A program made the translations under genes and the position numbers. Positions 17,701 through 25,695 of a DNA stretch of 64,000 bases are shown here, one piece after another. This DNA is from 40-80 sp040394775 (GTDB lineage Bacteria; Bacteroidota; Bacteroidia; Flavobacteriales_D; Crocinitomicaceae): positions 8,958-72,957 of the forward strand of contig JBEBRN010000004.1 of assembly GCA_040394775.1 (NCBI GenBank), in the 5' to 3' direction. The first letter of the stretch is position 1; the number at the start of each line of letters is the position of its first letter. The notes under the pieces are model-generated. The model saw nothing but the letters and a program-made list of their open reading frames with translations. It was not told where the DNA came from and searched no databases.

Positions 17701-18314
17701 ATACCAACATCAGAGGTAACTGGTGAACTAATATTCACTCCATTACAGTCTACCAGGAAAGAAATATATGTTTTAGATTGAGCACCGGTATTATATCGAC
17801 CAATCACCCAATAATACACACCATTTGCATGTTTGACAACAGTCACTTTTTCCGAAGAAGAAGAAAACATGAACGTATTTTTATTGGTTGTGATAACATC
17901 TCCCATTCCTCCAGCTAGAGTCATATCTACTTCTGAATAGCGCATTCCAACCGCTCCAGATTCAGGAACAGTAATAATAAAATAATTCGTAGTCGAACCT
18001 GGTTTTGGAATGATAATAGCTGATTGTGCTGCGGACGGATTCCCCATTAATCCTGTCCCATTTGGCATCACTAAATGATTTCTATTATAAACAGTGATTC
18101 CATCTGTATAGAATAATAAATTTCCTGCTGCGGTAGAAATAGAAGCACTCCCTTCAGATGTACTCAGCATTCCATTGGTTAAAGCTGTTGGAGGCGTCGT
18201 ATTGAAAGTTAAGCCCGCATTTTGTCCAAAATACCAATTATTTGCTTCATTTTGTGCGGCTAATTGCATGGAGAAACCCAAAACAATATACAATAAATAA
18301 ACTATTTTTTTCAT
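14772..18314 (-). CDS. Giant secreted multidomain protein with T9SS type B (gliding-type) sorting domain
   Basis: 1180 aa with signal peptide (MKKIVYLLYIVLGFSMQLAAQ). The N-terminal third looks like a beta-propeller (repeated DGKIYIAH/SPDGTKLAS/SPNGKVLYAS motifs). A PKD-type domain follows (about 395-455, WNFNDPTSPN...FTAAGTYNVQL). A lectin/CBM-like domain with cysteines spans about 575-745. Two SprB-like repeats come next (NVDCHDNSTGKISIDASGGF..., then a degenerate copy) and another PKD region. The C-terminal type B domain has the gliding-associated signature RIFNRWGNVVFE...GVYFYELVGDY...KTGFITVVND. Such proteins are exported by T9SS and held at the surface for adhesion or gliding. The gene stands alone, with a hairpin terminator in the upstream gap. 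Confidence 0.88.
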   Translation of the reverse strand: MKKIVYLLYIVLGFSMQLAAQNEANNWYFGQNAGLTFNTTPPTALTNGMLSTSEGSASISTAAGNLLFYTDGITVYNRNHLVMPNGTGLMGNPSAAQSAIIIPKPGSTTNYFIITVPESGAVGMRYSEVDMTLAGGMGDVITTNKNTFMFSSSSEKVTVVKHANGVYYWVIGRYNTGAQSKTYISFLVDCNGVNISSPVTSDVGITNGENWGYLVASPDGTKLASASSSSGIEITDFDNLTGAVSNTISLGTLNYSGVTGGNYGISFSPNGKVLYASSITNWALVQWDLTAANIPATQLYLGDIAGGGASRPSYRGGALQLGPDGKIYIAHVQTAFLGVINNPNVIGAGCNFQNNAIDLNGKKCILGLPPFIQSYFNTSSISYVSHCAGDETEFTLLGSTYADSVKWNFNDPTSPNNTSVLMDPTHEFTAAGTYNVQLIRYLDCVKDTLYQEVIIHGPVTTQQNVTLCENSTFELPDGQIVNTEGDYTSTIPSVVTGCDSIITTHLIGPQTTFNAGTDQFICKGTSAQLQAGQALNYSWTPAATLSDPTVSNPIATPTTTTSYVVSSQVQLSNNLIVNGDFESGNTAFTSGYLSSSPTPLGGPGNYTVSTYVSNSWWSNCGDHTSGAGNMLIADGADNTNGVNAASSVWCQTISVSPNTDYAFSTWLTNLNSAGNTSTLGFFINGVQIGQTQNTQIGVCDWSQFYVIWNSGSATTIDVCISEMSGAQPGNDFAIDDISFYQICTITDTVTVNVSDIKLDVTTFENVDCHDNSTGKISIDASGGFTPYSYAWNTGQSVSDITNLPIGSYTVTVTDSVNCTNDTTLTITQPDELVATAVANNIIECVTTNTGKATVTITGGTTNYTIAWDNQESTLTATQLSPGAHQVTITDANNCTTTASVTIDYNAPPTLSITVEDVCLTAENHFTSQALIDAPETITNYQWTYTNQSSSSTLSSTETNPTELFDQTGAYTANLVVTASNGCTAEKDATFHVYPNPMISIDYMTECFQIIDFNAIASHADHLDMTYEWDLYNDNTIDYTSKSFSQYFESALPFDTRLKVTDSRGCYSEVVNTIAVVEGKADIEFPNVISVKSLVGNNLLDLERIMPNFNTCINYTLRIFNRWGNVVFEVKNDITQPDLNCSHCFTGRTNAGVELTPGVYFYELVGDYDITKTGFITVVND

Positions 18315-18414
18315 GGATTAGTAGTAATTATATAGTTTTATAGAGCATAAAGGTATAACAAAAAAATTAGAGAAAAAGTAATTTATACATGTTTTATTTG
18401 ATTGTCACTAATAT

Positions 18415-18447
18415 AAAAGGGATGAAAAAATATTTTCCATCCCTTTT
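18415..18447 (-). terminator. Bidirectional-looking terminator after the M43 protease gene
   Basis: AAAAGGGATG (18415-18424) and CATCCCTTTT (18438-18447) form a perfect 10-bp stem with A's on the left and T's on the right. It lies between the stop of the M43 gene (18509) and the start of the adhesin gene (18314), so it separates the two units. Confidence 0.8.
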
Positions 18448-18508
18448 TTGAACGTTATTCATTCCATTACAATACTTCCTGAAATCTATTTCTCGTCAAA
18501 AAACCAGC

Positions 18509-20629
18509 TTATTCAATGACTAATTTCTTCGACTTTCCTCCTAGATAAACAATATAGATTCCGCTTGAAAAATCAGTGACATCAACAATAATTTCATTTT
18601 CACCTTGAGGTGTTTGATACGTATTTTCAAAAACAATTTTTCCAGTTACGTCTGTAATTCTCAAATGTGTCTCTTCCGACTGCATTTTCGAGAAAGCAAT
18701 AAAGACGCTAGACGTAGTGGGATTAGGGCTTACATTCCAATTCGACATTTGGTCATCTATAGAAGAAATTCCAACTATATTAACATCCGAAGGCGTACCT
18801 TTATACAAGTTAATATCATCTAAGTAAAGGTTATTTCCTCCGTTAGATTGAAAAGCAATTTTAAATTGGAAATTACTCGTGAAAAATGCAGATGATATTC
18901 CTGTTACATGAACTGTTTTGAAATTTTCAGCTACAGGAACGAAGCTATTAGTAACAACTAAAGAAGATAGCAGGCTGCCTGAAAGCTCATTCCTTTTTTG
19001 CCAAATTGTTCCACAATCTTTAGATGCGTAGATGGTCAATTTCTCATTATTATCTGATTTTTTCTTTCGATACGCAAATTTAAAGCTCAATGTCATCTTC
19101 TCAGAACTAGCCATAGAAGACAAGTCGAACATTGGTGAAATAAACTCATTCGTCGCCTGATCCGGTGTGTAATAATTAAAATAACACAATGATTTAGCAT
19201 CTGTTGCTGCAGCCGAATTGACAATTTCAAATGTTGGAACCTCTGGAGTTATATTACGAATAACTACATTTTCAATTTCTTGTGCATCTGTATAATATTC
19301 AAAACCTTCAAAGTAAGGTAATGTTGCAACTGCGTTAATATGCACATATGCCTCTTTTGTTTTAGACAAAGTAGTTATTCCGTCACCAACGGTTAATTTC
19401 ACTTTATACTTTCCAGGAATAGCATAAGTCACAGATGGATGTTGCGCAGAAGAAGTAGCAGGTGTTCCTCCTTCAAATTCCCAATTCCAGGATGTCTGTC
19501 CTTGCGTACTATAATCGTCAAATGTCACTTGCTCACCAACGCAATAACTTTCTTTCGGTGCGCTAAATTCAACTGCACATAATCCTTGACTACCATCAAT
19601 TCCAGTAAGAACTTGGTTGTCAGGAGTACAAAGAAATTTTCGTTGTAATGTCAATAAACTTGCACGCATACGGTCTTTTTGTCCTTCAGTGAACATTTTA
19701 GAACAATACGAATAATCCATGTAATTCTCCACGTTTGCTTTGGGGCCACATGTGTTCTCATTATATTTGCAAGAAGTTACTCCGACTGTGTTAGGTGTAT
19801 CTAAAACGTCATCATCTTCATCACAATTAGTGGCTAACCCAGGATTGTTTGTCGGTCCCCATGTGTGATATAAATTCAACCAGTGTCCTACTTCGTGTGT
19901 TAAGGTGCGTGAACGGACTTCACTTCCAGTCCCTATTCTACCCACATAAGTCGGGTTTAACCAAATACTTCCATACATGTTATCACTATTAAATGACGCT
20001 GGTAAAAAAGTATACCCAGCAGCTGAACCCAAGTTCAACACCACGATAATGTTCATGTAATTTTTAGCAGGCCACATTCCACGAAAAACATCATTTCCAT
20101 TCATGACAGCTTGTAACTGAACAAAACCATCTTTCGTAGAAAAAGTTGTTGGTGAAACCGTTCTAGTAATACCATTAAAACAAGTCCCATCGGGTGCTTT
20201 GGTTGCTAAAACAAATTCTATTTCAATGTCTGCAGGTATCGCTGCAGGATTTGGATTTGTTGGATTAAACTCAAAATCTACGTTTGCCGTATCTGCATTT
20301 AATTTTCTAAAGTCACGATTCAACACTTTCATCGCATCATAAATTTGCTCATTGGAAATGTTTTCGTCACCGTTATAATGAACTATATGAAAAACAACTG
20401 GAATCTTATACACTTGTCTGGTCGGAGGTTGCTGTTTCAATTGTTCTTGAATGGCTTTCTGTTCTATATCAAATGACTGCATTCGTTGCTCTCTTTCAAC
20501 AGAATAAGGTAATCCGGCCTGGACAATATGTTGGTTACATAAATTTAAAAGTCCTTCTTGAGAATAAGATTTAGAGGAAATAAGTAAGCTGAAGAGTACT
20601 CCTAAGACAATAGTAAATAAGTTTTTCAT
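18509..20629 (-). CDS. Secreted pappalysin-like zinc metalloprotease (M43) with T9SS type A tail
   Basis: 706 aa with signal peptide (to about residue 24). The catalytic zinc motif HEVGHWLNLYH lies at 245-255 and the Met-turn ENYMDYSYC around 301-309, typical of M43/cytophagalysin enzymes. A PKD domain (about 370-430, WNWEFEGGTPATSSAQHPSVTYAIPGKYKVKL) and a jelly-roll/MAM-like domain (about 440-615) follow. The C-terminal type A sorting domain is WNVSPNPTTSSVFIAF...LRITDVTGKIVFE...FSSGIYIVYL...KKLVIE. It is predicted to be secreted through T9SS and to degrade extracellular protein. A second M43 enzyme lies at 27997-30864. Transcribed alone. Confidence 0.93.
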   Translation of the reverse strand: MKNLFTIVLGVLFSLLISSKSYSQEGLLNLCNQHIVQAGLPYSVEREQRMQSFDIEQKAIQEQLKQQPPTRQVYKIPVVFHIVHYNGDENISNEQIYDAMKVLNRDFRKLNADTANVDFEFNPTNPNPAAIPADIEIEFVLATKAPDGTCFNGITRTVSPTTFSTKDGFVQLQAVMNGNDVFRGMWPAKNYMNIIVVLNLGSAAGYTFLPASFNSDNMYGSIWLNPTYVGRIGTGSEVRSRTLTHEVGHWLNLYHTWGPTNNPGLATNCDEDDDVLDTPNTVGVTSCKYNENTCGPKANVENYMDYSYCSKMFTEGQKDRMRASLLTLQRKFLCTPDNQVLTGIDGSQGLCAVEFSAPKESYCVGEQVTFDDYSTQGQTSWNWEFEGGTPATSSAQHPSVTYAIPGKYKVKLTVGDGITTLSKTKEAYVHINAVATLPYFEGFEYYTDAQEIENVVIRNITPEVPTFEIVNSAAATDAKSLCYFNYYTPDQATNEFISPMFDLSSMASSEKMTLSFKFAYRKKKSDNNEKLTIYASKDCGTIWQKRNELSGSLLSSLVVTNSFVPVAENFKTVHVTGISSAFFTSNFQFKIAFQSNGGNNLYLDDINLYKGTPSDVNIVGISSIDDQMSNWNVSPNPTTSSVFIAFSKMQSEETHLRITDVTGKIVFENTYQTPQGENEIIVDVTDFSSGIYIVYLGGKSKKLVIE

Positions 20630-20690
20630 AGTTTCGATTTAATAGGGATAAAGGTAAGTAAAATTTAAAAATAAAAGCATGGAAGGGGAA

Positions 20691-20760
20691 TTAATGATTA
20701 ATGATGAATGGTGAATGGTGAATGATGAAGGATGAAGGATTAATGGTGAATGAAGAATGA
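20691..20760. repeat. Tandem heptamer repeat, about 10 units
   Basis: Ten consecutive degenerate 7-mers of the type TKAAKGR (TTAATGA, TTAATGA, TGAATGG, TGAATGG, TGAATGA, TGAAGGA, TGAAGGA, TTAATGG, TGAATGA, AGAATGA) between the divergent M43 and ATPase genes. Possibly variable in length between strains. Confidence 0.8.
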
Positions 20761-20828
20761 ATTAGATAAATAGAAATGAGAAAAGTTTTCAATTTTGTTT
20801 TTAGGTTAAAACTTAATTTATATTAATA

Positions 20829-20879
20829 TTTGGGGATTACATTCCCTAATTATTAGTATATTTGGGGAATACAATCCCT
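20829..20879 (+). promoter_or_regulatory. Nested palindromes over the -7 box of the DUF4143 ATPase gene
   Basis: Two direct copies, TTTGGGGATTACATTCCCT and TTTGGGGAATACAATCCCT, are 32 nt apart. The first half of one pairs with the second half of the other (GGGATT with AATCCC, ATTCCC with GGGAAT), giving one long imperfect palindrome. The -7 consensus TATATTTG (20857-20864) lies at the left edge of the second copy, 19 nt before the ATG. This suggests autoregulation. Confidence 0.6.
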
Positions 20880-20883
20880 GATT

Positions 20884-21999
20884 ATGATAGATAGAGTTTT
20901 AGAGAAGGAAATTAGTAATCGATTTGGCAAAGGAAAAGCAATTATCTTAATTGGACCACGTCAGGTAGGAAAGACCACTCTTTTCAATAAATTATTGAAG
21001 AATAAAGAGCATTTGTTTCTTAATGGTGATGATCCGACAGTTCGGAAACTTCTTACCAATCCCAACCTAGAGCAGCTTAAAAATATTATAGGAAATTTTA
21101 AGATTGTATTTATAGATGAGGCACAGCGAATTGACAATATTGGTCTTACCTTAAAGTTAATTACAGATCAGCTCAAATCTGTTCAACTATTGGTTAGTGG
21201 CTCATCTGCCTTTGAGCTTAATAATCAAACACAAGAACCGTTAACAGGGCGGAAATGGGAATATCAACTATATCCTATTTCGTGGAATGAATTTGAAAAT
21301 AATATTGGATATTTAAAAGCACAGAAACAACTAGAATTACGCGTTGTCTATGGTATGTATCCAGATGTCATCGCAAATTTTGGAGACGAGAAGGAAATCC
21401 TACAGCAATTAACAGACAGCTATCTATACAAAGACATCTTAAGCTATGGTGGTATTCGTAAGCCCGAAATATTAGAAAAATTATTACGAGCGCTAGCGTT
21501 CCAAATAGGAAGCGAGGTCAGTTATAATGAATTAGCGCAATTGTTAGGTATTGATAAGAAAACGGTGGCTAGTTACATCGATTTACTCTGTCAAACTTAC
21601 GTTATCTTTAAACTCCCCAGTTTTAGCAAGAACCTACGGAATGAAATAAAAACTAATCAAAAGATATATTTTTATGACACGGGGGTAAGAAATATGATTA
21701 TTGGTGATCTAACTCCATTGGAAATTCGTCAAGATAAAGGAAACCTTTGGGAGAATTTCTTAATAGCAGAACGATTAAAGTATAATGCCTATAACAATTC
21801 ATTGGCAAAAGGCTATTTCTGGCGAACCATGCAACAACAAGAAATTGATTATGTAGAGGAAGAAGCACAAAAAATTATAGGTTTTGAAATAAAATGGAGT
21901 CCAAAAAGTAAAGCTAAAATCCCCAAGACTTTTGTAGAAACGTACAACACAGAAGTGAAAGTAATTACAAGTGAGAATTTCAAAGAGTTTCTAAAATGA
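20884..21999 (+). CDS. AAA ATPase with C-terminal DUF4143 domain
   Basis: A 371-aa protein. Walker A is GPRQVGKTT (24-32) and Walker B IVFIDEAQ (Asp78, Glu79). The sensor-like strand LLVSGSSAFEL follows, then GRKWEYQLYPISWNEF typical of this family. A winged-helix segment (about 205-250, SEVSYNELAQLLGIDKKTVASYIDLL) comes next. The DUF4143 C-terminus has IDYVEEEAQKIIGFEIKWS, which resembles a PD-(D/E)XK core. These ATPases occur in many scattered copies in Bacteroidota; their function is not established. The start ATG is 4 nt downstream of the palindromic promoter region. No partner gene follows. Confidence 0.88.
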   Translation: MIDRVLEKEISNRFGKGKAIILIGPRQVGKTTLFNKLLKNKEHLFLNGDDPTVRKLLTNPNLEQLKNIIGNFKIVFIDEAQRIDNIGLTLKLITDQLKSVQLLVSGSSAFELNNQTQEPLTGRKWEYQLYPISWNEFENNIGYLKAQKQLELRVVYGMYPDVIANFGDEKEILQQLTDSYLYKDILSYGGIRKPEILEKLLRALAFQIGSEVSYNELAQLLGIDKKTVASYIDLLCQTYVIFKLPSFSKNLRNEIKTNQKIYFYDTGVRNMIIGDLTPLEIRQDKGNLWENFLIAERLKYNAYNNSLAKGYFWRTMQQQEIDYVEEEAQKIIGFEIKWSPKSKAKIPKTFVETYNTEVKVITSENFKEFLK

Positions 22000-22156
22000 T
22001 TGAAGAATTCCACTAATTAATCTGCATTAAGGTTACTTTGTGATTAAATAAATAATATTTTTGCTACACATGATGTACAACAAAATCAAATCCATATTAT
22101 ACTCCGTTTTCCTAAACGTTTTTTAATCAAAAATAAGCGATTGTTTAGAACAAGCT

Positions 22157-22807
22157 ATGTATGCTTTTTATATAGGTTCTGTACATCAGTGTAGCGTTTG
22201 TCAAAAGAAGCCACGATCATTTATTTTGAACCAAAGGAAGGAACAACTTTGTCCAAATTGTGGTAGTTTGACAAGAGATAGACGTTTATTCTTAGAATTT
22301 AAAAAGGAAGGATTTACTACTAAACCCATTAAATTATTAGATATTTCTCCTTCGAGATCTTTATATTCCCAATTCAATAAGAGTAAAAACATAGACTATT
22401 ATCCGAGTGATCTTTCGGATGATTTTATGAGTAAATATCAATATGATTTAACAGACATGCCTGTTGATAACGACTATTTTGATGTTATCATCTGTTTTCA
22501 TATTCTAGAATATATTGAGAAAGATACGATGGCAATGAAAGAGCTGTATAGAACGCTGAGACCAGGAGGTATGATATTCGTTCAAACTCCTTTTAAAAGT
22601 GGCGAAATCTATGAAAATGATGCCATAACGACTCCAGAAGATAGAAAAGTTCATTTTGGGCAAGATGACCATGTACGAATCTATTCCGTTGATGGATTAA
22701 AACAGCGACTCACAACTGTTGGTTTTAAAGTGGATATTCAACAGTATGAAACAGATCAGTATCTTGGATTACTAAACAATGAAACCATCTTAAAGTTGAC
22801 GAAGTAA
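22157..22807 (+). CDS. Class I SAM-dependent methyltransferase with N-terminal zinc ribbon
   Basis: A 216-aa protein. A four-cysteine ribbon (CSVCQKK...LCPNCG, about 12-36) leads into a Methyltransf_11-type domain: weak motif I (KLLDISPSRSLYSQF), then DLTDMPVDNDYFDVIICFHILEYIEKDTMAMKELYRTLRPGGMIFVQTPF, the typical acidic and post-I block. The substrate is unknown. Similar proteins with a DRR motif after the ribbon (here SLTRDRRLF) often act on lipids or sugars, but nothing here decides that. It precedes the nitrosative-stress cluster, with its own 150-nt gap on each side, so a shared role is not implied. Confidence 0.8.
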   Translation: MYAFYIGSVHQCSVCQKKPRSFILNQRKEQLCPNCGSLTRDRRLFLEFKKEGFTTKPIKLLDISPSRSLYSQFNKSKNIDYYPSDLSDDFMSKYQYDLTDMPVDNDYFDVIICFHILEYIEKDTMAMKELYRTLRPGGMIFVQTPFKSGEIYENDAITTPEDRKVHFGQDDHVRIYSVDGLKQRLTTVGFKVDIQQYETDQYLGLLNNETILKLTK

Positions 22808-22882
22808 GTCCAATTTACTTATTACTATCATTTTATTTATACCTTTCCTTAACCTTATTTAGATTAAATAAAAAATATTTAG

Positions 22883-22921
22883 GATAAAATAGTCTTTTAT
22901 CATGATTGTTATTTATATTTG
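22883..22921 (+). promoter_or_regulatory. Promoter of the nitrosative-stress cluster with inverted repeat
   Basis: GATAAAA (22883-22889), 5 nt, TTTTATC (22895-22901) is an inverted repeat centred about 22 nt upstream of a perfect -7 box TATATTTG (22914-22921). No TTTG occurs at -33, so an activator bound at the palindrome is plausible. Confidence 0.5.
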
Positions 22922-22959
22922 TTGAAGAATTAAATAATAACCTTTTAAAATTAATAAAA

Positions 22960-23205
22960 ATGGGAACTTTAAACATCGATGAGAGCAAGGTTTTAGACGC
23001 AACAAAATTACATCCAAGCGTTAAACACGAGACTATTTTTGGTCGCTTTAATAACTTACAATCAGGTGAAAGTTTTATTTTAAAAAATGATCACGACCCA
23101 AAGCCACTTCATTATCATTTAGAAGCGATGCACGGTGATACTTTTACTTTTGACTATTTAGAAAACGGACCAGAAGATTGGTTTATTGAAATCGCTAAAA
23201 AATAA
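22960..23205 (+). CDS. DUF2249 domain protein
   Basis: An 81-aa protein. The ATG at 22960, preceded by TTAATAAAA, is the natural start; the frame extends upstream only to a TTG at 22906. It is a single DUF2249 domain: LDATKLHPSVKHETIFGRFNNLQSGESFILKNDHDPKPLHYHL...TFTFDYLENGPEDWFIEI. The histidine-rich NDHDPKPLHYHL block is the likely metal or cofactor site of this TusA-like fold. The next gene starts with a second copy of the same domain, about 60% identical by eye, so the two arose by duplication. First gene of the cluster. Confidence 0.88.
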   Translation: MGTLNIDESKVLDATKLHPSVKHETIFGRFNNLQSGESFILKNDHDPKPLHYHLEAMHGDTFTFDYLENGPEDWFIEIAKK

Positions 23206-23252
23206 AAATAGAAACAAATAGGACGTTTTTATTTCTTGTAAAATTTATAGAT

Positions 23253-24233
23253 ATGGAAGGTAACAATGTAATGATTGACCAAAGTAAAGTACTCGATGTA
23301 ACGAAATTAGAACCTCGTTTTAAGCACTCTACTATTTTTGAATACTTCGATCGATTGAATCCAGGTGAAAGTTTTATTATTCACAACGACCATGATCCAA
23401 AACCGCTTTATTATCAATTATTAGGTGAAAGAGGAACTATCTTCACCTTTGATTATTTAGAAGCTGGTCCCGTAGATTGGCACATCGAAATTAAACTAAA
23501 CGAGGTTGATAATGCCACCAATGAAATAACCGTTGGAGAAATAGTCACCAAAGATTATCGTAAGGCGGAAGCGTTCAAGAAGATGGGAATTGATTTCTGT
23601 TGTCATGGTAGTAAAACACTAAAAGAAGCAAGCGCAGAAGTAGGAATACCTGTGGAAGAAATAGAAAAAGCAATTGCAGAAATTGGTAATGCTACGGAAT
23701 CACCATCACATGATTACAATAGTTGGGACATTGATTTCTTAGCTGATTACATAGTAAATACGCATCACAAGTATGTCAAGACAAATGCTGAAATCCTCAA
23801 TAATATTGCTCAAAAAGTAGCGGAACATCATCATGAGAATCATCCAGAATTACCTGAACTAGCAATAAGAGTTAATCATCATCTTCAAGATTTGATTAAC
23901 CACATGCATAAAGAAGAGAAGGTATTGTTTCCAGCCATTAAAGCGTTAGTTGCATATCAAAGAGACCCGCAAAATAATCCATTAAAAATTGGAATGGTAG
24001 CAGGTGCTGTCAAGATATTGGAAATGGAACACGAGGAAGCAGGTGATGACACACGTACTTTTAGAGATATGACGAACGATTATCAACTTCCTGAGGATGC
24101 TTGTAACTCCTATCAGTACTTATTTGAAAAACTAAAAGAGTATGAAAATGATTTATTCAATCATATTCACTTAGAAAATAATATTCTTTTCCCTAAAGCA
24201 GAAAAATTAGAGATTGAATTGTTTGGCCGTTAA
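23253..24233 (+). CDS. Iron-sulfur cluster repair di-iron protein (RIC/YtfE/ScdA) fused to DUF2249
   Basis: A 326-aa protein. An N-terminal DUF2249 domain (about 5-85) is followed by the ScdA N-terminal domain with the conserved DFCCHG (Cys116, Cys117) and a hemerythrin-like four-helix domain (about 155-320) with His/Glu ligands: NTHHKYV, HHHENH, HMHKEEKVLFP, EHEEAG, HIHLENNILFP. RIC proteins restore Fe-S clusters damaged by nitric oxide or oxidants, in the cytoplasm. The DUF2249 fusion is less common than stand-alone RIC. The gene follows the stand-alone DUF2249 gene by 47 nt and ends at a strong terminator. An alternative in-frame ATG exists at 23271. Confidence 0.93.
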   Translation: MEGNNVMIDQSKVLDVTKLEPRFKHSTIFEYFDRLNPGESFIIHNDHDPKPLYYQLLGERGTIFTFDYLEAGPVDWHIEIKLNEVDNATNEITVGEIVTKDYRKAEAFKKMGIDFCCHGSKTLKEASAEVGIPVEEIEKAIAEIGNATESPSHDYNSWDIDFLADYIVNTHHKYVKTNAEILNNIAQKVAEHHHENHPELPELAIRVNHHLQDLINHMHKEEKVLFPAIKALVAYQRDPQNNPLKIGMVAGAVKILEMEHEEAGDDTRTFRDMTNDYQLPEDACNSYQYLFEKLKEYENDLFNHIHLENNILFPKAEKLEIELFGR

Positions 24234-24243
24234 TTAATATCAC

Positions 24244-24290
24244 AAAGCATGAAGGTGGTCGTAATAAGCAACTATCTTCATGCTTTTTTT
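24244..24290 (+). terminator. Terminator after the RIC gene
   Basis: AAAGCATGAAG (24244-24254) and CTTCATGCTTT (24276-24286) form an 11-bp perfect stem followed by T's to 24290. It closes the first transcription unit of the cluster, so the next four genes need their own promoter. Confidence 0.88.
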
Positions 24291-24304
24291 TGAAAAACAG
24301 ATTA

Positions 24305-24342
24305 TTTACTGCACTTTTACATTTATCTATCAATGCAGTAAA
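24305..24342 (+). promoter_or_regulatory. 9-bp inverted repeat upstream of the hemerythrin gene
   Basis: TTTACTGCA (24305-24313) and TGCAGTAAA (24334-24342) flank a 20-nt AT-rich stretch containing TACATTTA, close to the -7 consensus. It lies 12 nt before the ATG of the next gene. A repressor operator or 5'-UTR hairpin is possible. Confidence 0.5.
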
Positions 24343-24354
24343 ACGTTACAGATT

Positions 24355-24861
24355 ATGAGTAAAGGACCTATCAAAAGAGACGAGAATATCGTTAGTTTAT
24401 CAAGAGAACACCATTTTAGCCTATTATTTGGCTGGAAAATTAAAAACGGACTCAAATTTGGTATCGAAGCCCAGCGTATCAATAAATATGCACTTCATTT
24501 CTGGGAAAATAACTTAACAACTCATTTCCGACAAGAGGAAGAAACTTTATTTGCCGTTGCGAAAGATAAAATGGTCGATCGAGCATTAGATGAACATCGA
24601 CAAATTCGTGCAGAAGTAGCTATTTTAAAAAATCCATCATCGGAGGAAGAATTGAAAATTCATTTGGAAAAGATTGCCGATTTAGTAACAGATCACGTAC
24701 GTTTTGAAGAACGGGATTTATTTCCACACTTAGAGAAAATATTAACTCCTGAACAACTCAAAAGTATTGGTCATGACTTAAGCGAAATGTTAGACGAACC
24801 ACTACAAGACGAATACGAAGATCAATTCTGGATCAAAAAAAAGGAGGATAATGAAAATTAA
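24355..24861 (+). CDS. Hemerythrin domain-containing protein
   Basis: A 168-aa protein. The ATG at 24355 gives MSKGPIKRDENIVSLSREHHFSLLFGWKIK; the frame extends upstream to an ATG inside the preceding terminator, which is unlikely to be used. The hemerythrin-like fold has ligands REHHFSLL, HFRQEEETLF, DEHRQIRAE and DHVRFEERDLFPHLE, typical of a cytoplasmic di-iron O2/NO-binding protein. It begins the second unit of the cluster and overlaps the next gene by 11 nt, so the two are translationally coupled. Confidence 0.88.
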   Translation: MSKGPIKRDENIVSLSREHHFSLLFGWKIKNGLKFGIEAQRINKYALHFWENNLTTHFRQEEETLFAVAKDKMVDRALDEHRQIRAEVAILKNPSSEEELKIHLEKIADLVTDHVRFEERDLFPHLEKILTPEQLKSIGHDLSEMLDEPLQDEYEDQFWIKKKEDNEN

Positions 24862-25684
24862 CAAAAAGACTAAAATATCAGAGCTAATTAAGCATGACAT
24901 CCGAAGTATTGATGCGATTGCTTCTATTGCTAAGCCATTCAAAAAATTAAAAAATCCACTTCTTCGAAAATTGATGGCTTCTCGTGTAAATATTGCCGAG
25001 GCGGCCAAGATTGGTGGAGCAACGGTTTCTGAGTTTGTGAAAGTATTGGCTCCTTTAGGTTTTGAATTTGACGAAGCAGATTTCACCGATACAGCAGATC
25101 AATCAATAGAACCAAATTGGTTTAAGGATTTAAAAGAAGCGGACATTACCCGTTTCGATGTGAGAGAGATTTTGGCTCAAGGCAGCGACCCTCTAAAAGA
25201 AATCATGAAACAATTTAAGGACATCGAAATTGGTAAAACACTTTGTATTATTAACACTTTCGTTCCAACACCGCTCGTCAAGTTGTTCGAGAAAGACAAT
25301 ACCTTGCACCACGTTGTAACTATTAGTAAAAGTGAATATCATACTTACTTTTTAAAACAAGGAAAAGATCTCTCGAAAAAAGAAAAGGAAGTTTCTCAAA
25401 AAAGTAGAATCTATAATGAAGATGAAGCGATGTTTTTCGAAAACAAGAAACGGTTTGCTGAAAATTGTACACGCGAAATTGACGTTCGCCATTTAGAAAT
25501 GCCTGGTCCAATGGAAGCCATACTTGGAGAATTAGCTGAATTACCAAGTGGACATGCGCTTTATGTCAATCACAAACGAATACCGATGTATCTTCTAGAA
25601 GAGATAGAGAGCGAGAATTACAATATTCATATTTATACGGAATCAGAAACAGAAGTAAAACTTCTAATCGAAAAAGGGAATTAA
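24851..25684 (+). CDS. DUF1858/DUF2249 domain protein
   Basis: A 277-aa protein. The N-terminus (about 1-80: KTKISELIKHDIRSIDAIASIAKPFKKLKNPLLRKLMASRVNIAEAAKIGG) is the DUF1858-type helical domain found with RIC proteins. Then come a DUF2249-like domain (about 95-190, RFDVREILAQGSDPLKEIMKQFKDIEIGKTLCIINTFVPTPLVKLF) and a second, more divergent one (about 210-275, IDVRHLEMPGPMEAILGELAELPSGHALYVNHKRIPMYLLEEI). It has no signal peptide. It sits between the hemerythrin and membrane-protein genes, so a part in nitrosative-stress or electron-transfer control is inferred from context only. Confidence 0.82.
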   Translation: MKINKKTKISELIKHDIRSIDAIASIAKPFKKLKNPLLRKLMASRVNIAEAAKIGGATVSEFVKVLAPLGFEFDEADFTDTADQSIEPNWFKDLKEADITRFDVREILAQGSDPLKEIMKQFKDIEIGKTLCIINTFVPTPLVKLFEKDNTLHHVVTISKSEYHTYFLKQGKDLSKKEKEVSQKSRIYNEDEAMFFENKKRFAENCTREIDVRHLEMPGPMEAILGELAELPSGHALYVNHKRIPMYLLEEIESENYNIHIYTESETEVKLLIEKGN

Positions 25685-25695
25685 ATTTAGAGATA

